From JABWAJ01 sp038323375 (GTDB taxonomy: Bacteria; Bacteroidota; Bacteroidia; Chitinophagales; Saprospiraceae), in contig JBBQGV010000001.1 in assembly GCA_038323375.1 (NCBI GenBank), positions 1 to 64,000 of the forward strand: a stretch of DNA of 64,000 bases. The letters are read 5' to 3'. This document shows positions 1-6,623 of this stretch, piece by piece. The position numbers and the translations under genes were made by a program. Each line of letters starts with the position of its first letter. Within the stretch, counting starts at the first letter, position 1. Under the pieces are notes generated by a model. That model worked only from the letters and a program-made list of their open reading frames with translations, made no database searches and was not told the DNA's origin.

Positions 1-126
1 TCTTGGTTGAGTTACTACGTTTACTAAACTTCAAAAGTTTAGTAAACGTGGTTCAACCTCTTGGTTGAGTTACTACGTTTACTAAACTTCAAAAGTTTAG
101 TAAACGTGGTTCAACCTTTTGGTTGA
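1..126. repeat. 58-bp tandem hairpin repeat (two copies plus a stub)
   Basis: Two identical 58-bp units lie at 1-58 and 59-116. A third copy is cut off after about 10 bases (117-126). Each unit holds a perfect 15-bp inverted repeat, ACGTTTACTAAACTT with a CAA loop, flanked by a weaker outer pair GGTTGA/TCAACC. The array touches the window edge, so more copies may lie to the left. It sits about 65 bases before pyrH. It could be a terminator cluster of the upstream gene, a leader structure of pyrH or a neutral repeat; the sequence alone does not decide. Confidence 0.85.
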
Positions 127-133
127 AAATATA

Positions 134-165
134 GAGGTAACAACTTTTTAGAAAGGTGTCACCTC
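134..165. repeat. GAGGT-type hairpin upstream of pyrH
   Basis: An imperfect 14-bp inverted repeat: GAGGTAACAACTTT pairs with AAAGGTGTCACCTC, with two mismatches. The same hairpin type recurs at 56431-56462 (perfect stem) and 56478-56510. The stem is followed by CTTTAG, not a clear T-run, and lies 27 bases before the pyrH start, so a leader structure is as likely as a terminator. Confidence 0.6.
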
Positions 166-191
166 TTTAGCGATTTTTAAACTCTCTGGCA

Positions 192-905
192 ATGGCGTTG
201 AAATTCAAAAGAGTGGTACTCAAACTTAGTGGCGAATCCCTCATGGGAGATCAACCCTTTGGAATCTCTGCCAAAATGGTGCATCACTATGCCGCCGAAA
301 TCAAAGGATTGGTTGACCTCGGCGTTCAGGTTGCTGTCGTTATCGGGGGTGGAAATATTTTCCGGGGCCTGCAGGCAGAAGCGTCCGGCATCGAACGGGT
401 TCAGGGCGACTACATGGGGATGCTCGCCACCGTCATCAACGGCATGGCACTGCAAAGTTCGCTCGAAGGGCTGGGCATTTACACCCGGCTCATCTCGGCC
501 ATTGAAATGAAACAAATCGCGGAGCCTTATATCCGGCGCCGTGCCATCCGCCACTTGGAAAAAGGCCGCGTGGTGCTCTTTTCTGCGGGTACGGGCAGTC
601 CGTACTTTACGACAGATTCCGCCGCAGCCTTGCGCGCGAATGAAATCAACGCCGATGTGATTCTTAAAGGCACCCGCGTAGACGGCGTCTATTCTGCCGA
701 TCCGGAAAAAGACCCTTCCGCCGTTAAATTCGACCATATTTCTTTTGCAAAAGTGATCAGCATGGGGCTTGCCGTGATGGACATGACCGCTTTCACCCTT
801 TGCCAGGAAAATAACCTGCCCATCATCGTTTTCGACATCAATGCCGACGGCAATTTGAAGCGCATTGTGAATGGGGAGCGGGTTGGGACGCTAGTAGAAG
901 GGTAA
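192..905 (+). CDS. pyrH: UMP kinase
   Basis: Phosphorylates UMP to UDP with ATP in the cytoplasm, in pyrimidine nucleotide synthesis. The 237 residues match the usual bacterial PyrH length. The N-terminus LKLSGESLMGDQPFGI is the amino-acid-kinase glycine-rich start. GGGNIFRG, GDYMGMLATVING, and a C-terminal segment with GTRVDGVYSADPEKDP and DMTAFTLCQENNLPIIVFD are UMP-kinase signatures. No residues appear missing. The next gene starts two bases after the stop, so the two are probably co-transcribed. Bacteroidota pyrH is often followed by frr, which is absent here. Upstream DNA holds two kinds of hairpin repeats. Confidence 0.97.
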   Translation: MALKFKRVVLKLSGESLMGDQPFGISAKMVHHYAAEIKGLVDLGVQVAVVIGGGNIFRGLQAEASGIERVQGDYMGMLATVINGMALQSSLEGLGIYTRLISAIEMKQIAEPYIRRRAIRHLEKGRVVLFSAGTGSPYFTTDSAAALRANEINADVILKGTRVDGVYSADPEKDPSAVKFDHISFAKVISMGLAVMDMTAFTLCQENNLPIIVFDINADGNLKRIVNGERVGTLVEG

Positions 906-907
906 CA

Positions 908-1288
908 ATGAAACACTGGATATTCCTCACTGCCGGTTTATTTTTTTCGCTTTTCGCAAATGGGCAAAGCGCCCTGAAGCTGTCCGGGAAATCCATTTCC
1001 CAATTGCGGATAGAATCGCAGGAGATTCTGCTTCCCAATCTAAGTTTGTCAAAAACCGGGATGCACCGCTTTGCACCCGCTGCTGCACCTTCCTACCCTA
1101 CCCTGCGGGAAAGTCTCACCATCAGCACGCCACCAAAAGCCTGGCGCTATTGCGATCTGGCGCTGTTTTGCAAATTGGAAGTCCGCATGGAAAAAGTCAT
1201 TAAATTCCCGCTTAAGTTGCGCCTCGGCGAAACGCAGGAAGTGGAGCGGATGGAGGGAAAATTGGGCGACGGGGTGAAGCAGGAGTAA
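908..1288 (+). CDS. Small secreted protein of unknown function
   Basis: 126 residues that I do not assign to a family. The first 20 or so residues (MKHWIFLTAGLFFSLFANGQ) form a clear Sec signal peptide of the Bacteroidota type with a likely cut near AnGQ|S. The remainder is a short basic protein of mixed composition with no visible metal or catalytic motif. It starts two bases after the pyrH stop, so translation is probably coupled. Its end faces the convergent gene at 1311 with only 22 bases between stops. Confidence 0.7.
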   Translation: MKHWIFLTAGLFFSLFANGQSALKLSGKSISQLRIESQEILLPNLSLSKTGMHRFAPAAAPSYPTLRESLTISTPPKAWRYCDLALFCKLEVRMEKVIKFPLKLRLGETQEVERMEGKLGDGVKQE

Positions 1289-1310
1289 ATTTCAACATTC
1301 CCAGGTCATA

Positions 1311-2300
1311 TTAATAAATACCCGCAATCATCGCACACCCGTTTCCGGTTTTGCTTTCTTTAAACACATACCGCTTTTTTATAAGGCCACACCGCTCTAT
1401 TTCCTGTTTCAATTTTTCTTCAAATTGGGCCGGGCAGTGTTCCGGATTAAAGGTAATGCGCAGTTTAGCCCCGGCAGAATATTGCACAAACCGAGCCAGA
1501 CCAAGGAGATACCTATTTTGGTAATGCACAACGCCGTCTGCTGTTTCAAACAAATGCTGAACCAACACGCCGTCTTCCAGGTCTGTATTTAGTTCGGCCA
1601 GCCAATCCTTCCAGACCGTTGATGCACCAGGCTGGGGCAAATCGAAACGCTCCAGTACAGGCATCCCCGAATTGCAATCGCAAGGTACGAGCGGAGAAGC
1701 GGCGTCAAGGAGGAGATTACCGTTGTAGAATTCGCCATTGGCAGAAGTGGCAGCGAGGATAAGGTATTCGAACGCTGCTTTAGGCTGCAATAAAAAATCC
1801 AGTTGTTGCCATTCCGTTTCTAAGATGGTTTTGGAGTATGCCAACACCGCAACGGGTTCGCAGTGCCGGTGTGCGCCCAATACCGTCAATTTCAGAGGAA
1901 GCGTAAACGGAGCGGGCTGTCCGGTGATGCGGCTAAAGCTGGCATATTGCTCCGAGCGGGCAGCAAAAATCCGGAAAGCATAACATTGTCCGCGTACGAG
2001 GGGCGCGGCGAGTCGCTGCCCGAGTTGTTCTTCCGTGCCATTGTCGCGGGCGACCATGCCCACGTAGGTTTGGCCGTCTTTGGGTGGTGTGACGACGCCA
2101 TAAAAACCGCCGGGGTGAATATCCGGAGGCGTTTCACCAAAATTGCCACAATAAAACCACCCGACTGGCGGTTTGCCAAAATCAGGCTGGTCTTCAAAAG
2201 AAGGATTTTGGAAAGGAACAGGCTGCTGAGCCATACAGGCAAAGGACAGTGCCATTGCCAGCAAGGTGAAATTAGCCCTTAGGATTGAATATGCCTTCAT
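1311..2300 (-). CDS. Secreted protein with a carbohydrate-binding-like N-terminal module
   Basis: 329 residues from the ATG at 2300, chosen because it begins a good signal peptide (MKAYSILRANFTLLAMALS, cut after CMAQ); the open frame continues further upstream without one. Residues 25-190 have the layout of jelly-roll carbohydrate-binding domains: NPSFEDQP near the start, GWFYCGN, a glycine/proline-rich loop, YVGMVARDNGTEE and a QLDFLL strand. Residues about 230-329 form a second module, followed by a cysteine-containing tail. It resembles lipoprotein/OmpA-linked Bacteroidota proteins of this pattern, but ligand and role are unknown. Confidence 0.7.
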   Translation of the reverse strand: MKAYSILRANFTLLAMALSFACMAQQPVPFQNPSFEDQPDFGKPPVGWFYCGNFGETPPDIHPGGFYGVVTPPKDGQTYVGMVARDNGTEEQLGQRLAAPLVRGQCYAFRIFAARSEQYASFSRITGQPAPFTLPLKLTVLGAHRHCEPVAVLAYSKTILETEWQQLDFLLQPKAAFEYLILAATSANGEFYNGNLLLDAASPLVPCDCNSGMPVLERFDLPQPGASTVWKDWLAELNTDLEDGVLVQHLFETADGVVHYQNRYLLGLARFVQYSAGAKLRITFNPEHCPAQFEEKLKQEIERCGLIKKRYVFKESKTGNGCAMIAGIY

Positions 2301-2412
2301 AGATATCCATTTAGTCTCGTACCTGAGCCTTACTCCGTGAAACTCCCTCTCCTCCGCGTGACTCCGCGTAACTATTGGACTCCCGGTCTGTGGGCAGATA
2401 AAGCCAGACACA

Positions 2413-2535
2413 TCAAAGCGCGCATTTTCCTATACCAATAAAAATGGCAATCCAAACCAAGCCTTTGATAAAAAAGAATAAAAAGCCTGCAACGCCGAGG
2501 CGTTTGAGCCATGTTTTGGTAGAAGATTCCTTCAT
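2413..2535 (-). CDS. Membrane microprotein, 40 residues
   Basis: A very short gene between two longer ones on the same strand. ATG at 2535, stop TGA at 2413-2415. It encodes a basic N-terminus (WLKRLGVAGFLFF) followed by one hydrophobic helix (FFFIKGLVWIAIFIGIG), the pattern of small single-pass or amphipathic Bacteroidota proteins in which KRLGVAGFLFFxIKGL(V/L)W is typical. That similarity is from memory. The function is unknown. The sugar-transferase gene ends 32 bases upstream, so both may share a transcript. Confidence 0.7.
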   Translation of the reverse strand: MKESSTKTWLKRLGVAGFLFFFIKGLVWIAIFIGIGKCAL

Positions 2536-2567
2536 GTCTATTGTGAGCGTTTTATCATTTAACCTGT

Positions 2568-3995
2568 CTACTTCCCTTTCCCCTGCAACAGCACCAGCAC
2601 CGTATAAAACAAAATTTTAAAATCGAGCGCCAGAGACATGTTCTCGATGTAGAGAATATCGAATTTTAAACGCTGGATCATTTGATCAACGTTTGAGGCG
2701 TAACCATATTTCACCTGTCCCCAGGAAGTAATCCCGGGACGCACCTTCAGCAGGTGTTTATAGTGCGGTGCCCGTTGCAAAATGAGGTCAATATAGTACT
2801 GCCGTTCCGGGCGCGGCCCCACGAGCGACATATCGCCCAGCAGTACATTGGCAAATTGGGGCAATTCATCCAACCGCCACTTGCGCATCACGGCGCCCCA
2901 GAGTGTGCAGCGGTTGTCGTCGTCGTGCGAAAGCTGTGGGCCATCAGCTTCCGCATTGGTGTGCATGGAGCGGAATTTGTAAATATAAAATGGATGGCTG
3001 TTCAACCCGATGCGCTCCTGTTTAAACAAAATCGGCCCCGGCGATGACAATTTCACCCGAATGGCCACGTATAAATACAAGGGCAGCAACAACAATAGCA
3101 GGAACAAAGAGGCCGAAACGTCAATCAGGCGCTTGACCAAACGTTGCCACTTGGGCATCAGATCGCGGCGAATTTCGATCAACACAGCACCGAAAACGTG
3201 GTTCATTTTTACCGTACCGAGGATGATGTCGTACATATCGGGTATGATTTTGACCAAAAACTGGTCGTCAAAATCAAACAGGATATTCAGGATTTCGCTC
3301 AGGCGGTTGTGTTCGGACGTTTCTATCGCAATGATCACTTCCTCTACCTCATGCTGACGGACGATGTCTGCGATGTTTTCAATTTTGCCAACTTTGGGGA
3401 GGTGAACCGACAACTCATTGGTATTGCGGCCATTGGCATCAATGAATCCAACAAACCGATAGCCCAGCCCTTTTTTTCGCCCGGTGATTTCCCGATACAG
3501 ATCCAGCGCGTTTTGGTTGCCCCCGATAATCAGGGTATTATAAGTCACCAATCCTGCTTTCAACCTGCGGCTGGCACGCGTGAGGAGCACCATGCGCATG
3601 GTAGCCGTGAAGAAAAAATGCAGTAGAAACAGCGCAAAAAAGGAAGTGTAGTAGGTGCGGTAATTGGTGACAAAATCGTCTAAAATGAGGGTGAAAAACA
3701 AAAAAATGACCCCGAAAAAGCTGAGAAACAAGGTGCGGGTCAGGGTAGCTAACCGCGACAAGCGGTAAATATCTTTGTAGTGATCAAAAATGGAATAAAA
3801 CAAAACCCAGCCTGTAGGAATGATCAATACGCCGTACCAAAAGTTGGGATCGTACAACTCTTCCCAGCCCAATGGCTGGTCTTCCAACCGTTTTCGGTAA
3901 AAGAAAAAACACGCCCAGGCAGTCATCGCCATCAGGAAGTCTGCGACCTTGTAAAAAAAGCTATCCGCCAAACGGCGCCTGCTGGTCATGTCCAT
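2568..3995 (-). CDS. Undecaprenyl-phosphate sugar-1-phosphate transferase (exopolysaccharide initiation)
   Basis: 475-residue membrane enzyme of the polyprenol-phosphate hexose-1-phosphate transferase family (WcaJ/WbaP type). It would load the first sugar onto undecaprenyl phosphate for exopolysaccharide or O-antigen. Four to five hydrophobic segments lie in residues 10-130. A CoA-binding-like Rossmann region follows (NTLIIGGNQNALDLYREI, about 150-250). The catalytic bacterial sugar-transferase domain is C-terminal: KRLIDVSASLFLLLLLLP, SPGPILFKQERIG, YKFRSMHTNAE, LDELPQFANVLLGDMSLVGP and RPGITSWGQV. All expected motifs are present. The ATG at 3995 is used; a second ATG six bases further in is possible. 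The Gfo/Idh/MocA dehydrogenase at 5085 may supply a modified sugar. Confidence 0.93.
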   Translation of the reverse strand: MDMTSRRRLADSFFYKVADFLMAMTAWACFFFYRKRLEDQPLGWEELYDPNFWYGVLIIPTGWVLFYSIFDHYKDIYRLSRLATLTRTLFLSFFGVIFLFFTLILDDFVTNYRTYYTSFFALFLLHFFFTATMRMVLLTRASRRLKAGLVTYNTLIIGGNQNALDLYREITGRKKGLGYRFVGFIDANGRNTNELSVHLPKVGKIENIADIVRQHEVEEVIIAIETSEHNRLSEILNILFDFDDQFLVKIIPDMYDIILGTVKMNHVFGAVLIEIRRDLMPKWQRLVKRLIDVSASLFLLLLLLPLYLYVAIRVKLSSPGPILFKQERIGLNSHPFYIYKFRSMHTNAEADGPQLSHDDDNRCTLWGAVMRKWRLDELPQFANVLLGDMSLVGPRPERQYYIDLILQRAPHYKHLLKVRPGITSWGQVKYGYASNVDQMIQRLKFDILYIENMSLALDFKILFYTVLVLLQGKGK

Positions 3996-4124
3996 TTTTT
4001 TTATGCTTTGCCTTTCCCGACAGCAGCCAGGACGCCGAGCTGATTTTTTTCATACTGAGCACTGCTAAATCCGCTCGTCAGGTCACGTATGCTTGTCGGC
4101 AGCGCAAAGTATATGAATAGTTGC

Positions 4125-5021
4125 TTAGAAATATACCAACTTAATATTATCTAACCAAACTTTTGCAGTGTTCAAGGTTGGCTTACCGTTTTCAGATGGA
4201 ATAAATGCTTGAAAAACAATTTGATAAGAGTCAAAATCTCCGTCGAAAATCATTTCTGTAAGGTTGAAATAAATTTTATTCCATTCATCTTTCGGCAAAA
4301 AACCGGGGTCGAACAGGGTTGACGTGCTGCCAAGACCTCCTCCATCTAAATGGCCAATCACGCCAAAAATGACCGGCACTTCCGATTTATAATTCACTTC
4401 TAAGTACACGTAGGCTCCTGTTTTTAACAAATCCCGGTATTCATCGAGTGTGGCTAATTCTAAAAACTGTTTTGCCGTATCGAGCGTAATCAATGCGGAA
4501 GATTGCCCTTCAAAAACGTCTTCTATAGAAATCTGTAAGCCCGTCGCTCCTTCCGGTCGGCGCACATCGCGAAAATGATGATCCGTTGTCTCAAACGGCT
4601 CGATGAACGCGAACTTGGTATTTGACCGATACTGCGTCGTCGGACGAATGGTATCCGTTTCATTCGCTTTCAGGTCAACGGTAATTTCATAGGATTCATA
4701 AAATGGATAGATTTCCGGGGTGGCATTGATGCCGTTGTCTTTCATGCCGGCATCGAGCGTTAGCACGTGCTCGCCGCTTTCCAGCACCGGAATCAACGCA
4801 GGCAGGCTGTATACACCCAAAAAATTGCCGTCCACGCTCAACCAGACGTCCGTAATTTTATGGGAGCTCGAACCTTCAAGTGCCGCATCGGTGGTCAGTT
4901 CAAAACCGGTGACATACACATAAGCAGGCGTTTCTTCGTCCGGATTGATCAGGTCGCAACCACTCCAGAGCGCTATTGCCGCGAAACTGCCTACGATCCA
5001 CAATTTGATGTTTTTTTTCAT
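4125..5021 (-). CDS. Lipoprotein of unknown function
   Basis: 298 residues with a lipoprotein signal (MKKNIKLWIVGSFAAIALWSGC, lipidated Cys 22) followed by DLINPDEETP. Residues 30-110 look like a small beta-sandwich; residues 130-298 contain FEPFETTDHHF-like and WLDNIKLVYF segments that resemble the jelly-roll/carbohydrate-binding folds of Bacteroidota surface lipoproteins. No catalytic motif is visible. It lies between the Gfo/Idh/MocA oxidoreductase and the sugar transferase on the same strand, so an envelope or polysaccharide role is plausible but unproven. Confidence 0.75.
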   Translation of the reverse strand: MKKNIKLWIVGSFAAIALWSGCDLINPDEETPAYVYVTGFELTTDAALEGSSSHKITDVWLSVDGNFLGVYSLPALIPVLESGEHVLTLDAGMKDNGINATPEIYPFYESYEITVDLKANETDTIRPTTQYRSNTKFAFIEPFETTDHHFRDVRRPEGATGLQISIEDVFEGQSSALITLDTAKQFLELATLDEYRDLLKTGAYVYLEVNYKSEVPVIFGVIGHLDGGGLGSTSTLFDPGFLPKDEWNKIYFNLTEMIFDGDFDSYQIVFQAFIPSENGKPTLNTAKVWLDNIKLVYF

Positions 5022-5053
5022 CGTGTTAAGTTTATGATTTTCAAAGCTTTATT

Positions 5054-5091
5054 TAGTGTCTGTTTTTAGAGTCCGATAGCTGCGTTATGCT
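5054..5091. repeat. Solo arm of the stop-linked hairpin family (family 1)
   Basis: TGTCTGTTTTTAGAGTCCGA followed by TAGCTGCGTTATGC matches the proximal arm of the complete elements at 9787, 51199, 54014 and 58033. Only this arm is present. It overlaps the stop codon of the Gfo/Idh/MocA gene: the last codons GCA TAA are part of the repeat sequence. Its orientation relative to that gene is opposite to the other copies. Confidence 0.75.
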
Positions 5092-6065
5092 GTCTTTTCA
5101 ATCTCCTCAATAATCCGGTACGCCAATTTCAAGGCTTCATAGCCGTCCATGATGCTCACTTTGGGCGTCGTGCCGGCTTCGATGCTGCGGGCAAACGTTT
5201 CCAGCTCCATGCGGATGGCATTCACCTGTTCGATTTCCGGCGCGTGAATATGTAATAGTTTTTCACCAACCGGCGTTGACAATTCCAGCAAATTAGCATC
5301 CACCGGCAAATTCGCTGCCCCTTTTTCGTACAACCGCACCACCTGCGCTTTCTTTTCAAGAAAATCAAGGCTCACATAAGCATCCTTCTGAAAAAGGCGA
5401 ACTTTCCGCATTTGTTTAAGAGAGATGCGACTGGCGGTAAGGTTGGCTACACAACCGTTTTTAAATTCAATCCGGGCGTTGGCAATGTCGGGGGTTTCAC
5501 TCACTACAGCCACCCCGCTGGCGCTGACGGATTTCACTTCCGAACGCACCATGCTGAGAATGATGTCAATGTCGTGAATCATCAGGTCGAGGATAACCGA
5601 CACGTCCGTGCCCCGAGGATTAAACGCAGCCAATCGGTGGGCTTCGATGAACATGGGTTGCAATGTCATGTCTTCCAGAGCCAGCAAGGCCGGATTGAAG
5701 CGCTCTACGTGCCCCACCTGAACCTGAATGCCCCGTTCGTTGCTCAGCTGCACTAAAGCATCCGCCTCCGCCAGCGTGTGCGTCAGCGGTTTTTCAATAA
5801 ACAAGTGTTTCCCTTTGCGGATCGCCAGGGCGGCCATTTCGTAATGGTAAATCGTTGGAGTCACAATGTCCACCACATCCACAGCATCCATCAGGGCTTC
5901 GGCACTTTGAAAACAAGGGATGCCTAAGCTTTCAGAAACCTGCTTTGCCACTTGTGGATCCGGATCGTAGAAACCGGCAAGCTCATAAGTTTCAGCAGCT
6001 AATTGAATGCATTTCAGGTGTATTTTGCCAAGGTGCCCGGCACCGAGAACGCCAATTTTCAGCAT
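5085..6065 (-). CDS. Gfo/Idh/MocA family NAD(P)-dependent oxidoreductase
   Basis: 326-residue dehydrogenase probably acting on a (nucleotide-)sugar or inositol-like substrate in the cytoplasm. The Rossmann start IGVLGAGHLGKIHLKC binds NAD(P). FIEKPLTHTLAEADALV at about residues 90-107 contains the family EKP motif with the conserved lysine. HDIDIILSM is the usual mid-domain catalytic-region motif. The length is typical. Substrate cannot be read from sequence. A sugar transferase and a lipoprotein on the same strand suggest envelope sugar metabolism. The stop codon is embedded in a repeat arm. Confidence 0.92.
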   Translation of the reverse strand: MLKIGVLGAGHLGKIHLKCIQLAAETYELAGFYDPDPQVAKQVSESLGIPCFQSAEALMDAVDVVDIVTPTIYHYEMAALAIRKGKHLFIEKPLTHTLAEADALVQLSNERGIQVQVGHVERFNPALLALEDMTLQPMFIEAHRLAAFNPRGTDVSVILDLMIHDIDIILSMVRSEVKSVSASGVAVVSETPDIANARIEFKNGCVANLTASRISLKQMRKVRLFQKDAYVSLDFLEKKAQVVRLYEKGAANLPVDANLLELSTPVGEKLLHIHAPEIEQVNAIRMELETFARSIEAGTTPKVSIMDGYEALKLAYRIIEEIEKTA

Positions 6066-6095
6066 TGTTTTGAGATTGAATGAGTGGTCTGTTTT

Positions 6096-6395
6096 TTATC
6101 GAAAATACATCAGAATGCCGCCAAACAGGGTTATGAGTGCGATGAGCACGGTTGCCATGCGGATGGAATAGCGCAGGTGTTGTACAAAAACTTCAATATC
6201 CGCCTGCATGTGCGGGTATTTCGGGTAAATTTCGGCTTCCATCTTTTTTCGGTTGAACAAGTGCGCAGCGCCGAATTCCACCCGGTTTTGCACCAACTTT
6301 TTATAGGCTTTCAGCACTTTCACCCTGAAATAGACATTCAGAAACACCATCGCCGCAAACAGCGAAAGGACAATTGTAATGAGCAAAACATACAT
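6096..6395 (-). CDS. Small two-helix membrane protein
   Basis: 99 residues from the ATG at 6395, selected because it opens a membrane helix (MYVLLITIVLSLFAAMVFLNVYF); the open frame extends 17 codons further without signal features. A second hydrophobic helix lies at the C-terminus (MATVLIALITLFGGILMYF). Between them is a basic/amphipathic cytoplasmic or periplasmic stretch with KAYKKLVQNRVEFGAAHLFNRKK. This resembles small conserved Bacteroidota inner-membrane proteins of unknown role. It starts 30 bases before the Gfo/Idh/MocA gene, so the two are likely co-transcribed. Confidence 0.72.
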   Translation of the reverse strand: MYVLLITIVLSLFAAMVFLNVYFRVKVLKAYKKLVQNRVEFGAAHLFNRKKMEAEIYPKYPHMQADIEVFVQHLRYSIRMATVLIALITLFGGILMYFR

Positions 6396-6490
6396 TTCTT
6401 TCTCCGGTTTATTAGCGGCGCAAAAGTAGCCAATTCCTTTCGCCAACCCGAAAAGCCTTCGCTAAAATTCACCAGACTGACAAACATTTG

Positions 6491-6498
6491 TATTTTTG
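6491..6498 (+). promoter_or_regulatory. Possible -7 box for the M14 peptidase gene
   Basis: TATTTTTG matches the Bacteroidota -7 consensus TAnnTTTG. No convincing -33 TTG lies at the expected distance. Transcription from here would give a leader of about 120 bases containing the short hairpin repeats at 6506-6599. Confidence 0.35.
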
Positions 6499-6505
6499 AC
6501 CGTAC

Positions 6506-6599
6506 GGGCTGAAAATCTTCAGCCCGCACGGGGCTGAAAATCTTCGGGCCGTACGGGCTGAAAATCTTCGGGCCGTACGGGCTGAAAATTTTCAGCCCC
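6506..6599. repeat. Four short hairpins, GGGCTGAAAATCTTCAGCCC type
   Basis: Four copies of a roughly 25-bp unit. The first and last are near-perfect hairpins (GGGCTGAAAATCTTCAGCCC); the middle copies read GGGCTGAAAATCTTCGGGCC with GTAC linkers. The same hairpin recurs at 49571-49610 as GGGTTGAAAATCTTCAACCC, where both stem positions changed together. The array lies between two divergent genes and would be in the 5' leader of the M14 gene. Confidence 0.85.
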
Positions 6600-6623
6600 T
6601 AAACCAATAAACGCAACCACTTT

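Noticed and set aside
1..126. Possible CRISPR-like array
   Set aside because: Two identical units with no spacer between them and a stub; no variable spacers and no cas genes.
177..737. 186-residue minus-strand open frame
   Set aside because: Shadow of pyrH in the opposite strand; no signal, no motif, and the plus strand is a clear enzyme.
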